Assembly: GCA_000496475.1 (NCBI GenBank) | Contig: AYMW01000003.1 | Span: 314,003 to 378,002, forward strand | Source: Betaproteobacteria bacterium MOLA814 | Lineage (GTDB): Bacteria > Pseudomonadota > Gammaproteobacteria > Burkholderiales > Burkholderiaceae_C | Direction of reading: 5' to 3' | DNA length: 64,000 bases | The notes under the pieces: generated by a model | What the model was told of the DNA's origin: nothing | Seen by the model: only the letters and a program-made list of their open reading frames with translations | Databases searched by the model: none | Shown: positions 9,855-17,582 of the stretch, one piece after another | Position numbering within the stretch: the first letter of the stretch is position 1 | How the letters are laid out: every line of letters starts with the position of its first letter | Translations under genes and position numbers: made by a program

Positions 9855-10661
9855 TTGACCGCCTCATCGACCCCAAAAAACGCCGCTAACGTAGCGCCAG
9901 ACTCAAACATTACACCTGAAGGTATCAGTGCAGAAGCGGCCATGGGCTGGCTGCACACGGCGAGGTTCTTGACCGAAGCCCCGCAGCTACAACATTTACC
10001 AGCGCTGGATGTGCCAGAAATCGCCTTTGTTGGCCGCTCTAACGCCGGCAAATCAACCAGCATCAACACACTGACGCAAACGCGTCGCATGGCATTTGCG
10101 TCTAAAACGCCTGGGCGCACACAAAGCATTAATTTGTTTGCGCTCGGCAAACACAACGAAACCGACGCCGTGTTGGCCGACTTACCAGGCTATGGTTATG
10201 CGGCCGTTCCCAAAGAGGCGAAACTGCGCTGGCAGCGTGTGATGGCGAACTACCTCATCAGTCGCCCTAATTTACGCGGCATCGTGATGCTGTGTGACCC
10301 CCGCCGCGGCCTAACTGAACTAGACGAAATTTTGTTAGACGTCATACGCCCGAGGGTTGAGTTGGGTTTGGATTTTTTGGTGCTGCTCACCAAAGCTGAC
10401 AAGCTGACCAAAGTGGAAGCCAACAAGGCCTTGTCTATTGCGCGACTACAAACGGGCGGTGGCTCACTCAAACTCTTCTCAGCATTGAAAAAACAAGGTG
10501 TGACTGAAGTCGCGCAGCTGTTGCACCAATGGACACACGATGCCAACTGGACAGGCAACGGCACCCAACACACCGCCAGCGACCATGCCGACAGTGGTTC
10601 ACACAACGACATGGACACCGACGTTGCCAGCGACATCGATGACCATGCAGACCGCGACTAA
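9855..10661 (+). CDS. ysxC: Ribosome biogenesis GTPase YsxC/EngB
   Basis: Essential GTPase involved in assembly of the large ribosomal subunit. The G motifs are visible: G1 GRSNAGKST at residues 60-68, the switch region KTPGRTQSINLF, G3 DLPGYGYA and G4 LTKADKL. It starts at a TTG at 9855. The GTPase core ends near residue 220. After it comes a low-complexity tail rich in His, Asp, Thr and Ser (roughly residues 225-268), beyond the usual length of about 200-215. The tail is not part of the known domain and could be disordered. Confidence 0.94.
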   Translation: MTASSTPKNAANVAPDSNITPEGISAEAAMGWLHTARFLTEAPQLQHLPALDVPEIAFVGRSNAGKSTSINTLTQTRRMAFASKTPGRTQSINLFALGKHNETDAVLADLPGYGYAAVPKEAKLRWQRVMANYLISRPNLRGIVMLCDPRRGLTELDEILLDVIRPRVELGLDFLVLLTKADKLTKVEANKALSIARLQTGGGSLKLFSALKKQGVTEVAQLLHQWTHDANWTGNGTQHTASDHADSGSHNDMDTDVASDIDDHADRD

Positions 10662-10743
10662 CCATCACTGAAGGCATGCGGGTCAGGCTTGGGTGGTTGT
10701 ACAAACGCATCTAAACCCAAGCACGTCACACACAAGCACTTAC

Positions 10744-11754
10744 ATGACCCCCCAAACACACCCCGACACCCCCAACGACGCCTTGGCGCCCATTCACCAC
10801 GAACGGGTGACGCTGGCAAACGGCACCACCTTGCAAATGCGCGTATGCCGCCCGCCTGTGGCGTCTGATGACGGCGTTGGTTCAGCTGCAAACACGACCG
10901 CCAACGCACCACCAGACACCCCAACAACCAAGTTGCTGATGTTTGTGCACGGCTTTCCAGAGGCCGCATTTGTATGGGATGGCTTGATGGCGCATTTTGC
11001 GCAGCCAGCCAACGGTGGCTACACCTGCATTGCCCCCAATCTGCGCGGCTTTGGCGACTCAGACTCTCCCAACAACATTGACGCCTACAAACCAAAATAC
11101 CTGGTCGACGACTTGGCCTGTCTCATTGCACATTACAGCCATGGCCCGCTGGCCGCATTGGTGGCCCACGACTGGGGCGGCGCCGTTGCTTGGAACCTAG
11201 CCGCGACAAGGCCTGAATTGATGCAGCGTTTGTTCATCATCAACGCACCACACCCCACTACTTTTTTGCGCGATTTGCGCAGCAGTCCCGCCCAACAAGC
11301 GGCCAGTGCCTACATGAATTACTTGGTGCGCGAGGACGCTGAGCTCAGGCTCAGCGCCAACGACTTTGCCAAATTGTGGCCTTTGTTCAACGACACACAA
11401 GGCCAAGCGCCCGCATGGCTCACAGAGACTGTCAAACAGCAATACAGAGAGGTCTGGTCAAAGGGCTTAACAGGGGGGTGCAACTATTACCGGGCCTCCC
11501 CTTTGCGTCCAGCATTAGCGCCAACCGACGCCATCAACACCCTTGTTATTCCGGACGCACTGACGCACGTTAACGTGCCCACCACCGTGCTGTGGGGCCT
11601 TCAGGACCGCGCACTGTTGCCAGGCTTGCTTCAAGGCCTTGACCAGCATGTCACCAAGCTCAAGCTGCAAACCATCACCAACGCAAGCCACTGGTTGGTG
11701 CATGAACAACCACGTTTGGTTATAGAGAACCTACAACGATTGTTGGCCCATTAA
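10744..11754 (+). CDS. Alpha/beta hydrolase, epoxide hydrolase-like
   Basis: Alpha/beta hydrolase of the epoxide hydrolase/haloalkane dehalogenase branch. From the ATG at 10744 (336 residues; a GTG at 10693 is also possible) I see the oxyanion motif HGFPE (residues 69-73), the nucleophile elbow AHDWGG with Asp143 as nucleophile, a cap region with the tyrosine pair in GGCNYYRASPL, an acid candidate in LWGLQDRALLP and the catalytic histidine in NASHWLVHEQP. Asp rather than Ser as nucleophile and the HGFPE motif favour an epoxide hydrolase. The substrate is unknown and neighbours give no hint. Confidence 0.83.
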   Translation: MTPQTHPDTPNDALAPIHHERVTLANGTTLQMRVCRPPVASDDGVGSAANTTANAPPDTPTTKLLMFVHGFPEAAFVWDGLMAHFAQPANGGYTCIAPNLRGFGDSDSPNNIDAYKPKYLVDDLACLIAHYSHGPLAALVAHDWGGAVAWNLAATRPELMQRLFIINAPHPTTFLRDLRSSPAQQAASAYMNYLVREDAELRLSANDFAKLWPLFNDTQGQAPAWLTETVKQQYREVWSKGLTGGCNYYRASPLRPALAPTDAINTLVIPDALTHVNVPTTVLWGLQDRALLPGLLQGLDQHVTKLKLQTITNASHWLVHEQPRLVIENLQRLLAH

Positions 11755-11857
11755 CAGCGCCATACCCGTTCTCGCTGACCATCTGTACAGACCTGTCAAA
11801 CGCACCTAGACGTGGCATGCCGTGTGTCACGCCGAAGCCGCACCTGCAGCCACGCCA

Positions 11858-12709
11858 TCAACCCCTAGGCTGCTTGAACCTGTCGTAACCCCACATGTAC
11901 TGCTCTGGCGCTTGTTGAATGACGTGCTCAACCCAGTCGTTCAGCGTTTGTGCCGCCGCCGTTGTGTCTTTAGGCAACGCTGTGGGAGGGCGCATCACAT
12001 GCACTGTGAAGCCTCGCCCAGCCGGCAAGCGCTCGCCCCACATCAACAACACATGGTCTGCTTGTTGGGCAAGCTTGGCTGCCAATGTCATGGTGTACGC
12101 GGGTTGACCCAAAAAAGTACACCACGCACCCATCCCGTTGGGTGGTACTTGGTCGGGCAACAGGCCGACTGCCTCTTTGTTGTTCAACGCGCGAATAAGC
12201 TGCTTGACGCCAGATGTGTTGGTTGGCGCTGCGTACAAGCCCTCTCCTTCCCGCGCGCTGCGCACCAAGTCTTGCAAACCTGCTTGGCGTGATGGGCGAA
12301 ACAACACAGTCATGGGCTTGGCAGCATCGGCCAAACCGGCGTGCGCAAACACCTGCGCGTAGGCTTTGGCATTGATTTCAAAACAGCCCATGTGAGGTGT
12401 GAGCAACACCACACTGTGGCCTGGTTGCACGCTGTCACGCAATATATCCAACCCATTCCAGTACATTGGAACGGGCTTGCCGCACCACAGGCGTGGCAAC
12501 TCAGTCACCATGCGTCCCGCATGAAAGGTTGCCAGCAACTTGTGTGTAAAGCCAAGCCCAGCCAATGACGTATTGGCCATCAACCGGCGTCTGTGGCCGC
12601 TGTCAAACACCCACAACAACACGCCCAGCAATGAGCCGCCAGCATGAAGCAGCCACAAAGGCAGGTGCGATGCCAGCGTAAATAAGCGTAAAACGAGTTG
12701 GGTTAACAC
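11858..12709 (-). CDS. Lipid A biosynthesis-type acyltransferase (LpxL/HtrB family)
   Basis: Membrane-associated acyltransferase of the LpxL/LpxM family, which adds secondary acyl chains to lipid A. The catalytic HX4E motif is HMGCFE in LLTPHMGCFEINAKAYAQ. Supporting blocks are VLFRPSRQAGLQDLVRSAREGEGLYAAPTNTSGVKQLIRALNNKEAVGLLPDQVPPNGMGAWCTFLGQPA. A hydrophobic N-terminal anchor (LWLLHAGGSLLGVLLWVF) fits the family. The start is a GTG at 12709, giving 283 residues, a little short of the usual 290-310. It is divergent from metK and shares the intergenic promoter region. Which acyl chain it transfers cannot be told. Confidence 0.87.
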   Translation of the reverse strand: MLTQLVLRLFTLASHLPLWLLHAGGSLLGVLLWVFDSGHRRRLMANTSLAGLGFTHKLLATFHAGRMVTELPRLWCGKPVPMYWNGLDILRDSVQPGHSVVLLTPHMGCFEINAKAYAQVFAHAGLADAAKPMTVLFRPSRQAGLQDLVRSAREGEGLYAAPTNTSGVKQLIRALNNKEAVGLLPDQVPPNGMGAWCTFLGQPAYTMTLAAKLAQQADHVLLMWGERLPAGRGFTVHVMRPPTALPKDTTAAAQTLNDWVEHVIQQAPEQYMWGYDRFKQPRG

Positions 12710-12734
12710 AGCATGTGGGTCCAGTAGCTATAAT
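12703..12734 (+). promoter_or_regulatory. Probable metK promoter
   Basis: A consensus -10 hexamer TATAAT lies at 12729-12734. The best -35 candidate, TTAACA at 12703-12708, gives a long 20-base spacer, so the -35 call is weak. Transcription would begin near 12741, leaving a leader of about 120 bases before metK. Confidence 0.5.
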
Positions 12735-12779
12735 TTCAGTATCGCCGAGTTACTGAACAACTTGTGGGGCGATTCATAA

Positions 12780-12860
12780 ATGCCGCTAAAGCGTTCGCCG
12801 AACTCCGGCTACAGGGTTCTCGGCAACGCCGAACCACCCTTTGCTATGACAGGAGTTTAT
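12780..12860 (+). promoter_or_regulatory. Structured metK leader RNA, possible riboswitch
   Basis: The leader between the -10 box and metK holds a hairpin GGTT-CT-CGGC / GCCG-AACC at 12815-12835 with a three-base AAC loop. Upstream, GCCGAAC at 12797-12803 could pair with part of the same left arm, so two mutually exclusive folds are possible. A Shine-Dalgarno AGGAG sits at 12851-12855. SAM-responsive leaders before metK are known in other proteobacteria, but I could not match this to a known SAM or SAH class. No poly-U follows, so control, if any, would be at translation or through Rho. Confidence 0.4.
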
Positions 12861-14045
12861 ATGTCCACCGATTTTCTTTTCACATCTGAGTCAGTTTCTG
12901 AGGGCCACCCCGACAAGGTAGCCGATCAAATATCAGACGCCATCCTTGACGCCATTCTCGAACAAGACCCTGTTGCTCGCGTCGCAGCTGAAACGCTCAC
13001 CAACACCGGCCTGGTTGTATTGGCAGGCGAAATCTCTGCCAACGCCCATGTGGACTACATACAAGTTGCACGTGACACATTGCAACGCATTGGCTACGAC
13101 AACACCGACTTCGGGATTGACTACAAAGGCTGCGCCGTCATGGTGTGCTACGACAAGCAGTCCAATGACATTGCCCAAGGTGTAGACCGCGCCAGCGACG
13201 ACTACCTCAACATTGGCGCCGGTGACCAGGGTCTGATGTTTGGCTACGCCTGCGACGAGACACCAGAGTTGATGCCAGCGCCCATTTACTACGCACACCG
13301 TTTGGTAGAGCGCCAAGCGCAACTGCGCAAAGACGGGCGCATGCCTTTTTTACGACCTGACGCCAAAAGCCAAGTCACCATGCGCTATGTTGACGGCAAG
13401 CCGCACAGCATTGACACCGTGGTCTTGTCTACCCAGCACAGCCCTGACCAAAGTGAATCCAGCACGAAGATGAAAGCCTCGTTCACTGAAGCCATCATTG
13501 AAGAGCTGATCAAGCCCGTGTTGCCGTCAGAGTGGATCACTGCTGACACCAAGTACCTGATCAACCCAACCGGGCGCTTTGTCATTGGCGGACCTCAGGG
13601 CGACTGCGGCTTGACAGGGCGAAAAATCATAGTTGATACCTACGGCGGCGCATGCCCACACGGCGGCGGCGCATTCAGCGGTAAAGACCCCACCAAAGTA
13701 GACCGCTCTGCAGCCTATGCGGCGCGCTATGTGGCCAAAAACATTGTGGCTGCCGGACTTGCCCGTCAGTGCCAAATTCAAGTGGCCTACGCCATTGGTG
13801 TGGCCAGGCCCATGAATGTGACGGTGTACACCGAAGGCACTGGCGTCATCCCCGACGACCAACTGGCCAAGCTGGTACTCGAGCACTTTGACCTGCGACC
13901 CAAAGGCATTATTCAAATGCTCGATTTGCTGCGTCCCATTTACTGCAAAACCGCCGCCTACGGCCACTTTGGCCGCGACGAGCCTGACTTCACCTGGGAG
14001 CGCACCGACAAGGCCGCGCTGCTCAAGGCCGCTGCTGGTCTGTAA
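12861..14045 (+). CDS. metK: S-adenosylmethionine synthetase
   Basis: Makes S-adenosylmethionine from methionine and ATP. The start is the ATG at 12861 ([20 protein letters not shown]), with AGGAG six bases upstream; the frame is open further 5' but that part is the leader. At 394 residues it has family length. Signatures are [17 protein letters not shown], the P-loop-like [22 protein letters not shown], and the ending [19 protein letters not shown]. It is monocistronic, followed by a strong hairpin and the convergent recombinase gene. Confidence 0.97.
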   Translation: MSTDFLFTSESVSEGHPDKVADQISDAILDAILEQDPVARVAAETLTNTGLVVLAGEISANAHVDYIQVARDTLQRIGYDNTDFGIDYKGCAVMVCYDKQSNDIAQGVDRASDDYLNIGAGDQGLMFGYACDETPELMPAPIYYAHRLVERQAQLRKDGRMPFLRPDAKSQVTMRYVDGKPHSIDTVVLSTQHSPDQSESSTKMKASFTEAIIEELIKPVLPSEWITADTKYLINPTGRFVIGGPQGDCGLTGRKIIVDTYGGACPHGGGAFSGKDPTKVDRSAAYAARYVAKNIVAAGLARQCQIQVAYAIGVARPMNVTVYTEGTGVIPDDQLAKLVLEHFDLRPKGIIQMLDLLRPIYCKTAAYGHFGRDEPDFTWERTDKAALLKAAAGL

Positions 14046-14117
14046 ACAGTAAGGGTGACTTGGTGTTGGGTTGGTACCGACATCTCGCCCTGTCCTGCGC
14101 TGAACGTCAATGCCATG

Positions 14118-14144
14118 TCATAGCCGTGCCTGTCACGGCTATGA
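14118..14144. terminator. Perfect 11-bp hairpin between metK and the recombinase gene
   Basis: TCATAGCCGTG (14118-14128) and CACGGCTATGA (14134-14144) form a perfect stem around CCTGT. It lies between two convergent genes and could terminate both, although only a short T stretch follows. Being 5 bases from the recombinase stop codon, it is also a candidate recombinase-related site; the sequence alone cannot decide. Confidence 0.55.
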
Positions 14145-14148
14145 CCAT

Positions 14149-15555
14149 TTAGCGCGTGCCGGCTCCACTGCGCTTGCTGTGCAACATGCCTACATTCATT
14201 TCGCCTGTCAGGCTTGAGGCATAAAAGCGCTCGATCATTTGTACCGATGTGCGCGCATTGCGTGCCAGCGTCAAGGTGTCAATGCCTTGCCCGTACAGCA
14301 GCCTGTACATGATGGCGGTGTGTCTCAGGCTGTAGAGCGTGCGTTTGCGGTCCAGGTGATCAACCTCTTCCATGCCCGCCTCGCGCAGCACCCACTTGAA
14401 CCAAAACCCCAGTATGGACAGCGCCTGCTGTCGGTCGCGCAACTCAGGTAAAAACACGTAATCATCAGGCCCGCCGTGGCCCGTGGCCTGAGCGCGACCT
14501 AGCGCTTGTTCAAACACCCTAACGGCTGGACGCATAGTCACTATGGGTTTGTCGTGGCGCTTGCTTTCAGGCAGGTTGAGACGAAGGTAATTGTGTGCGC
14601 CACGCACCACTTCGACATGTTTGTTGCGCAGCTGGCGTATGTCTGATGGCCGAACAAAACTGTTCACCATAAAGGCAATGACCCACGCCATGTCTGGTGG
14701 CAATTGCAGGTATTTGGTGGGCACCCAAAACCGCTCTCTGGTTCCGCCTTCTACCTTGACTTGTGGCGCACTGCGCCTATCGGTAGACAGCTGTCTGGCT
14801 GTGACGATCAGCTTGCGGTAGTCGCGCACACTGAACATAGACCGGGGCTTGTTTTTGGTCACAACCTTGGGGAATTCTGGTATTTCCAACAGCAACCCAC
14901 GACGGACTGCAATTTTTAACAACTTGCGCACCGCCACCATGTATTGCGAGACAGTGGTCGCAGACAACCCCGCTGCACCCAGTCTGTCCACAACATCATC
15001 AAGCGTGTTGCAGGTCACCTCGTTGGGGCGCACCTTTTTGAGCACCGGCAAAATATGCAAATCCAAGCGTTGGCGCAAGATGGCGACAGATGCATTGGAC
15101 AACTCACCGCGCGCCACGCGCCTGCGTTCAAAGGCAAGCAAATCGTCAGCCAAGGCCTCAAAGTCTGCTTGCAAGTGGAACTTGTCCAAAGCCCCGCGCC
15201 CGGTACCACCGCCATCTCGCGCTGCTGAAAATACCGCGTTGTGTGCACGCTTAGATGGTGCCGATTTCGCATGTTTTTTTTCAGTGACATCCACTGTCAG
15301 CACAGCTGACGTGGCTATACCCGTTGCCGGACGTGCCTGTACAAGTGTCCCAATTGTGGCGTTGTGGCTCTCGCCACCAGTCAGCAAACCACGCAACAGC
15401 ATTGCTTGCATGGCCTGCGGCGACATCACATAAAAAACTGGGCGGTTGTTGACCACCACAGCCACCGGACCGTCTGCAGACTGCGCCAGTACGTCGTTGT
15501 GGTTGCGGGCCAAGTCGTCCATAGACGCTATCAGCGTCGGCAATATACCTGTCAA
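14149..15555 (-). CDS. Tyrosine recombinase with a Phd/YefM-like N-terminal segment
   Basis: Site-specific recombinase of the phage integrase family, 468 residues. The start is a TTG at 15555 with GGAG five bases upstream. Residues about 5-53 read like a Phd/YefM antitoxin fold (a DDLARNHNDVL helix, then GPVAVVVNNRPVFYVMSPQAMQAML), followed by a linker to about 125. A SAM-like DNA-binding domain spans roughly 130-225 and the catalytic domain 240-450. Catalytic candidates are Arg302 (FVRPSDIRQL), Lys332, Arg411 in YSLRHT and nucleophile Tyr445 in IERFYAS. The usual His of HxxR is Tyr408 and the second His is not evident, so activity is uncertain. No other phage or plasmid genes are nearby; it lies back to back with a damaged porin gene. 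Confidence 0.86.
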   Translation of the reverse strand: MTGILPTLIASMDDLARNHNDVLAQSADGPVAVVVNNRPVFYVMSPQAMQAMLLRGLLTGGESHNATIGTLVQARPATGIATSAVLTVDVTEKKHAKSAPSKRAHNAVFSAARDGGGTGRGALDKFHLQADFEALADDLLAFERRRVARGELSNASVAILRQRLDLHILPVLKKVRPNEVTCNTLDDVVDRLGAAGLSATTVSQYMVAVRKLLKIAVRRGLLLEIPEFPKVVTKNKPRSMFSVRDYRKLIVTARQLSTDRRSAPQVKVEGGTRERFWVPTKYLQLPPDMAWVIAFMVNSFVRPSDIRQLRNKHVEVVRGAHNYLRLNLPESKRHDKPIVTMRPAVRVFEQALGRAQATGHGGPDDYVFLPELRDRQQALSILGFWFKWVLREAGMEEVDHLDRKRTLYSLRHTAIMYRLLYGQGIDTLTLARNARTSVQMIERFYASSLTGEMNVGMLHSKRSGAGTR

Positions 15556-15597
15556 TACGTCTCCTATTTAGTCATTTCTATTCATTGTTCATACCGT

Positions 15598-16563
15598 TTA
15601 AAAAAAACTTACTGGCAGCCCGCTAGCGTTGCACCAACCTGTTCACCAGTCACCGTAGCTGCTCTGGCTGCAGTGGCAGTGACAGGCGTAGCTTCAGCTC
15701 AAGTAACTTTGTCTGGCCAATTGGCCTACGCTTGGGAAAGCACCAGCTCAGCTGCTGCAACAAGTGTGAAGACATCTGGTTTGGGCGTTACCGACGGCAA
15801 CCTGACATTCAAAGCTTCTGAAGACCTCGGTGGTGGCATGAAAATCATGGCGTCACAAGAATTTGTAGCACGTGGCCGCGACACCGCAATGACTGGTCGC
15901 AATGCATCGTTGACGTTGGTTACCGGCATGGGTAACTTAACCGTTGGCTCATTCGAAGCTGGCAACGGTATTTTGGGCTTGGGCGGCGCGGGTGCTCCTG
16001 TGTACGGCATGGACAACGGCGTGCAGTTGGCAGCCGCTGGCAACGTTGACATGGCAGCGTTCTCGTTGCCATCAATGAACGGTTTCACACTCACGCTCAA
16101 GTCGCTTGATGCAACAGCAGGTGGTGTTTCATCAAACGGCGGCGGCATCACAAGTGTTCAGTTGCAATATGCAGCTGGCGCGCTGGCAGCTAGCGTTGAC
16201 AGCACAAACTGGGGTGGTGCTTTTGCATCCGTTCGTGGCAAGCGCACCCGTATGAGCGCCAGCTACGACTTGGGCGTAGCCAAAGTCGGTTTTGGTGTTG
16301 AAAACAAAGACAACGGCTTGGCCGCTGACGGATCAGATCGCGTTATGGGTGTGTCAATGCCTATGGGCAACATGTTGTTCGGTATCAACGTTGCATCTAG
16401 CAGCGTTGACGGCACAGCTGGCAACAACAAGGGTACTGACCTGGGTATGAAGTACTCGTTGAGCAAGCAGACATCTGTATTTGTTCAGTACCAGACAACC
16501 AAGGCAGCTGGTGCAGCAAACTCAGCTAGCAAGTACCGTGTAAAACTGCACAAAGCTTTCTAA
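15598..16563 (+). pseudogene. Porin gene body without a usable start codon
   Basis: From about 15661 this encodes a normal gram-negative porin: the signal peptide end AALAAVAVTGVASA, then AQVTLSGQLAYAWES, about 288 mature residues, and a terminal phenylalanine (VKLHKAF) as expected for an outer-membrane barrel. The 5' end is wrong. Compared with the intact porin at 17573-18469, the first codon is TTA instead of ATG, KKT is kept, and then 51 bases replace six in the signal peptide (net +45, in frame). No ATG, GTG or TTG with a Shine-Dalgarno precedes the body, and the DNA just upstream is the divergent recombinase gene. It may be a pseudogene, a silent donor copy or an assembly artefact. Confidence 0.7.
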
Positions 16564-16641
16564 TCTAGCGCTGGCATTTGCCAGTTAAAGTTTTTAAAGA
16601 ACGAAGAACCCCGTTGTAGCTAATACAACGGGTTTTTTTTT
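16557..16641 (+). repeat. Left arm of an ~85-bp inverted repeat (3' flank of the start-less porin)
   Basis: The end of the porin gene and its 3' flank recur in inverted orientation at 17496-17582 with few differences; identical runs include a 22-base block over the stop codon and a 31-base block before the terminator. It carries the small palindrome CTGGCATTTGCCAG at 16571-16584 and ends in the terminator. Confidence 0.85.
16610..16641 (+). terminator. Terminator of the start-less porin gene
   Basis: CCCGTTGT (16610-16617) pairs with ACAACGGG (16625-16632) around a seven-base loop and is followed by nine T. The same terminator design follows the second porin. Confidence 0.88.
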
Positions 16642-17495
16642 GATAATCATTACCTGTTGTTACATTTCTTTTTTGATAAGAGTTATATTGTATTACTGAG
16701 TTTCTATTGTTGAAATGGGCATCTACCCCTACATACATTGGTTTACTGTTTGCGCTGACGGTCCAAACAGACCCTGCAGCTTGGTTTAAGGTGCCATGCG
16801 AGCAGATGTGTTGGGAGATGCTGTTGTGTGGCGCCAGCCTGCGGCGCTGCTACAAGTGGATATGGGTACTGAGGCCACATCTTTAACCGCTGCTAACAGG
16901 TTGTTAAGTTAACCTTACAACTTGTAAAAGTCTCTAATTAACACATCAACTGGGTCTTGCTTGATGGGCAACAGCACCTGGCGCGCGAGCGACAACGCTG
17001 TTGAAAGGCTATTTCTTTACGGAGCTTCTCTGTTGCGTGGGCGTTGCCATGATGAGCTTAAATGGTAGCTTATAGACAACACATGCAGGCACGTCGCCTC
17101 CCGGCTTCAACAGCAGCACCTAAACCATAAGTACACAGTTTGCGCAATAAGCCACCGAATTGGGCGAGGGCTTGCGCCCAGTCAGCAGCTACCCAGCCTG
17201 GTGCATTGCAAGCTTGGACGAGGCGACTGTTTGTACCTGTAGCAGTGGCCTCTAGATAAACACGCTGCGACATGTGTGCGCAGCTGCAAGGCAGTCACTG
17301 CGTCATGTCTTGGGCTGTGTATACGCGTTTGCCAGCCATGAAGCTACTTCTAGCTAACGGAATCACACCAAGAAGAGCCAGTTGTGTACGCACAAGAAAT
17401 ATATTAGTGAAAACCCTAGCTTTTATTTTTTATGATGATAAAGTTAACAAAATTCTGTCATGGGCAAAAAACCTAGACGCTGAGATTTTCCCCAT
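16642..17495. other. Non-coding interval between two convergent porins
   Basis: About 850 bases in which I find no convincing gene. Two short open frames (17070-17273 minus, 17272-17571 plus) have no recognisable protein, no good ribosome site and unusual composition. Small palindromes occur, including TTACAACTTGTAA at 16916-16928. The interval is bounded on both sides by the inverted porin 3' flanks, so it is the segment that would flip if those repeats recombined. Confidence 0.5.
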
Positions 17496-17528
17496 AAAAA
17501 AACCCCGCTGTGTTAGCCACAACGGGGT
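17496..17528 (-). terminator. Terminator of the intact porin gene
   Basis: On the minus strand AACCCCGTTGTG pairs with CACAGCGGGGTT (one wobble) and is followed by a T run. Confidence 0.88.
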
Positions 17529-17582
17529 TCTTCGTTCTTTAAAAACTTTGACTGGCAGATGCCAGCGCTAGATTAGAAAGAG
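17496..17582 (-). repeat. Right arm of the inverted repeat (3' flank of the intact porin)
   Basis: Reverse-complement copy of 16557-16641, with about nine in ten bases the same by eye. It includes the palindrome CTGGCATCTGCCAG and the intact porin's terminator. The arms are about 0.85 kb apart. Confidence 0.85.

Noticed and set aside
15364-15597. Upstream extension of the porin frame from a GTG at 15364
   Set aside because: It is antisense to the recombinase gene, has no ribosome site and would put an unrelated 80-residue segment before the signal peptide.
15619-15650. Integron-like attachment site next to the recombinase
   Set aside because: GTTGCAC does not fit the GTTRRRY core and the recombinase lacks the features of integron integrases that I would expect.
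14118-15660. Complete integrated prophage or genomic island
   Set aside because: Only a recombinase is present; there is no tRNA target, no flanking direct repeat that I can see and no cargo.
17070-17273. Open frame of 67 codons on the minus strand between the porins
   Set aside because: No recognisable family, no good ribosome site, and the region looks non-coding on both strands.
17272-17571. Open frame of 99 codons on the plus strand between the porins
   Set aside because: It runs antisense through the intact porin's terminator and has no protein-like pattern.
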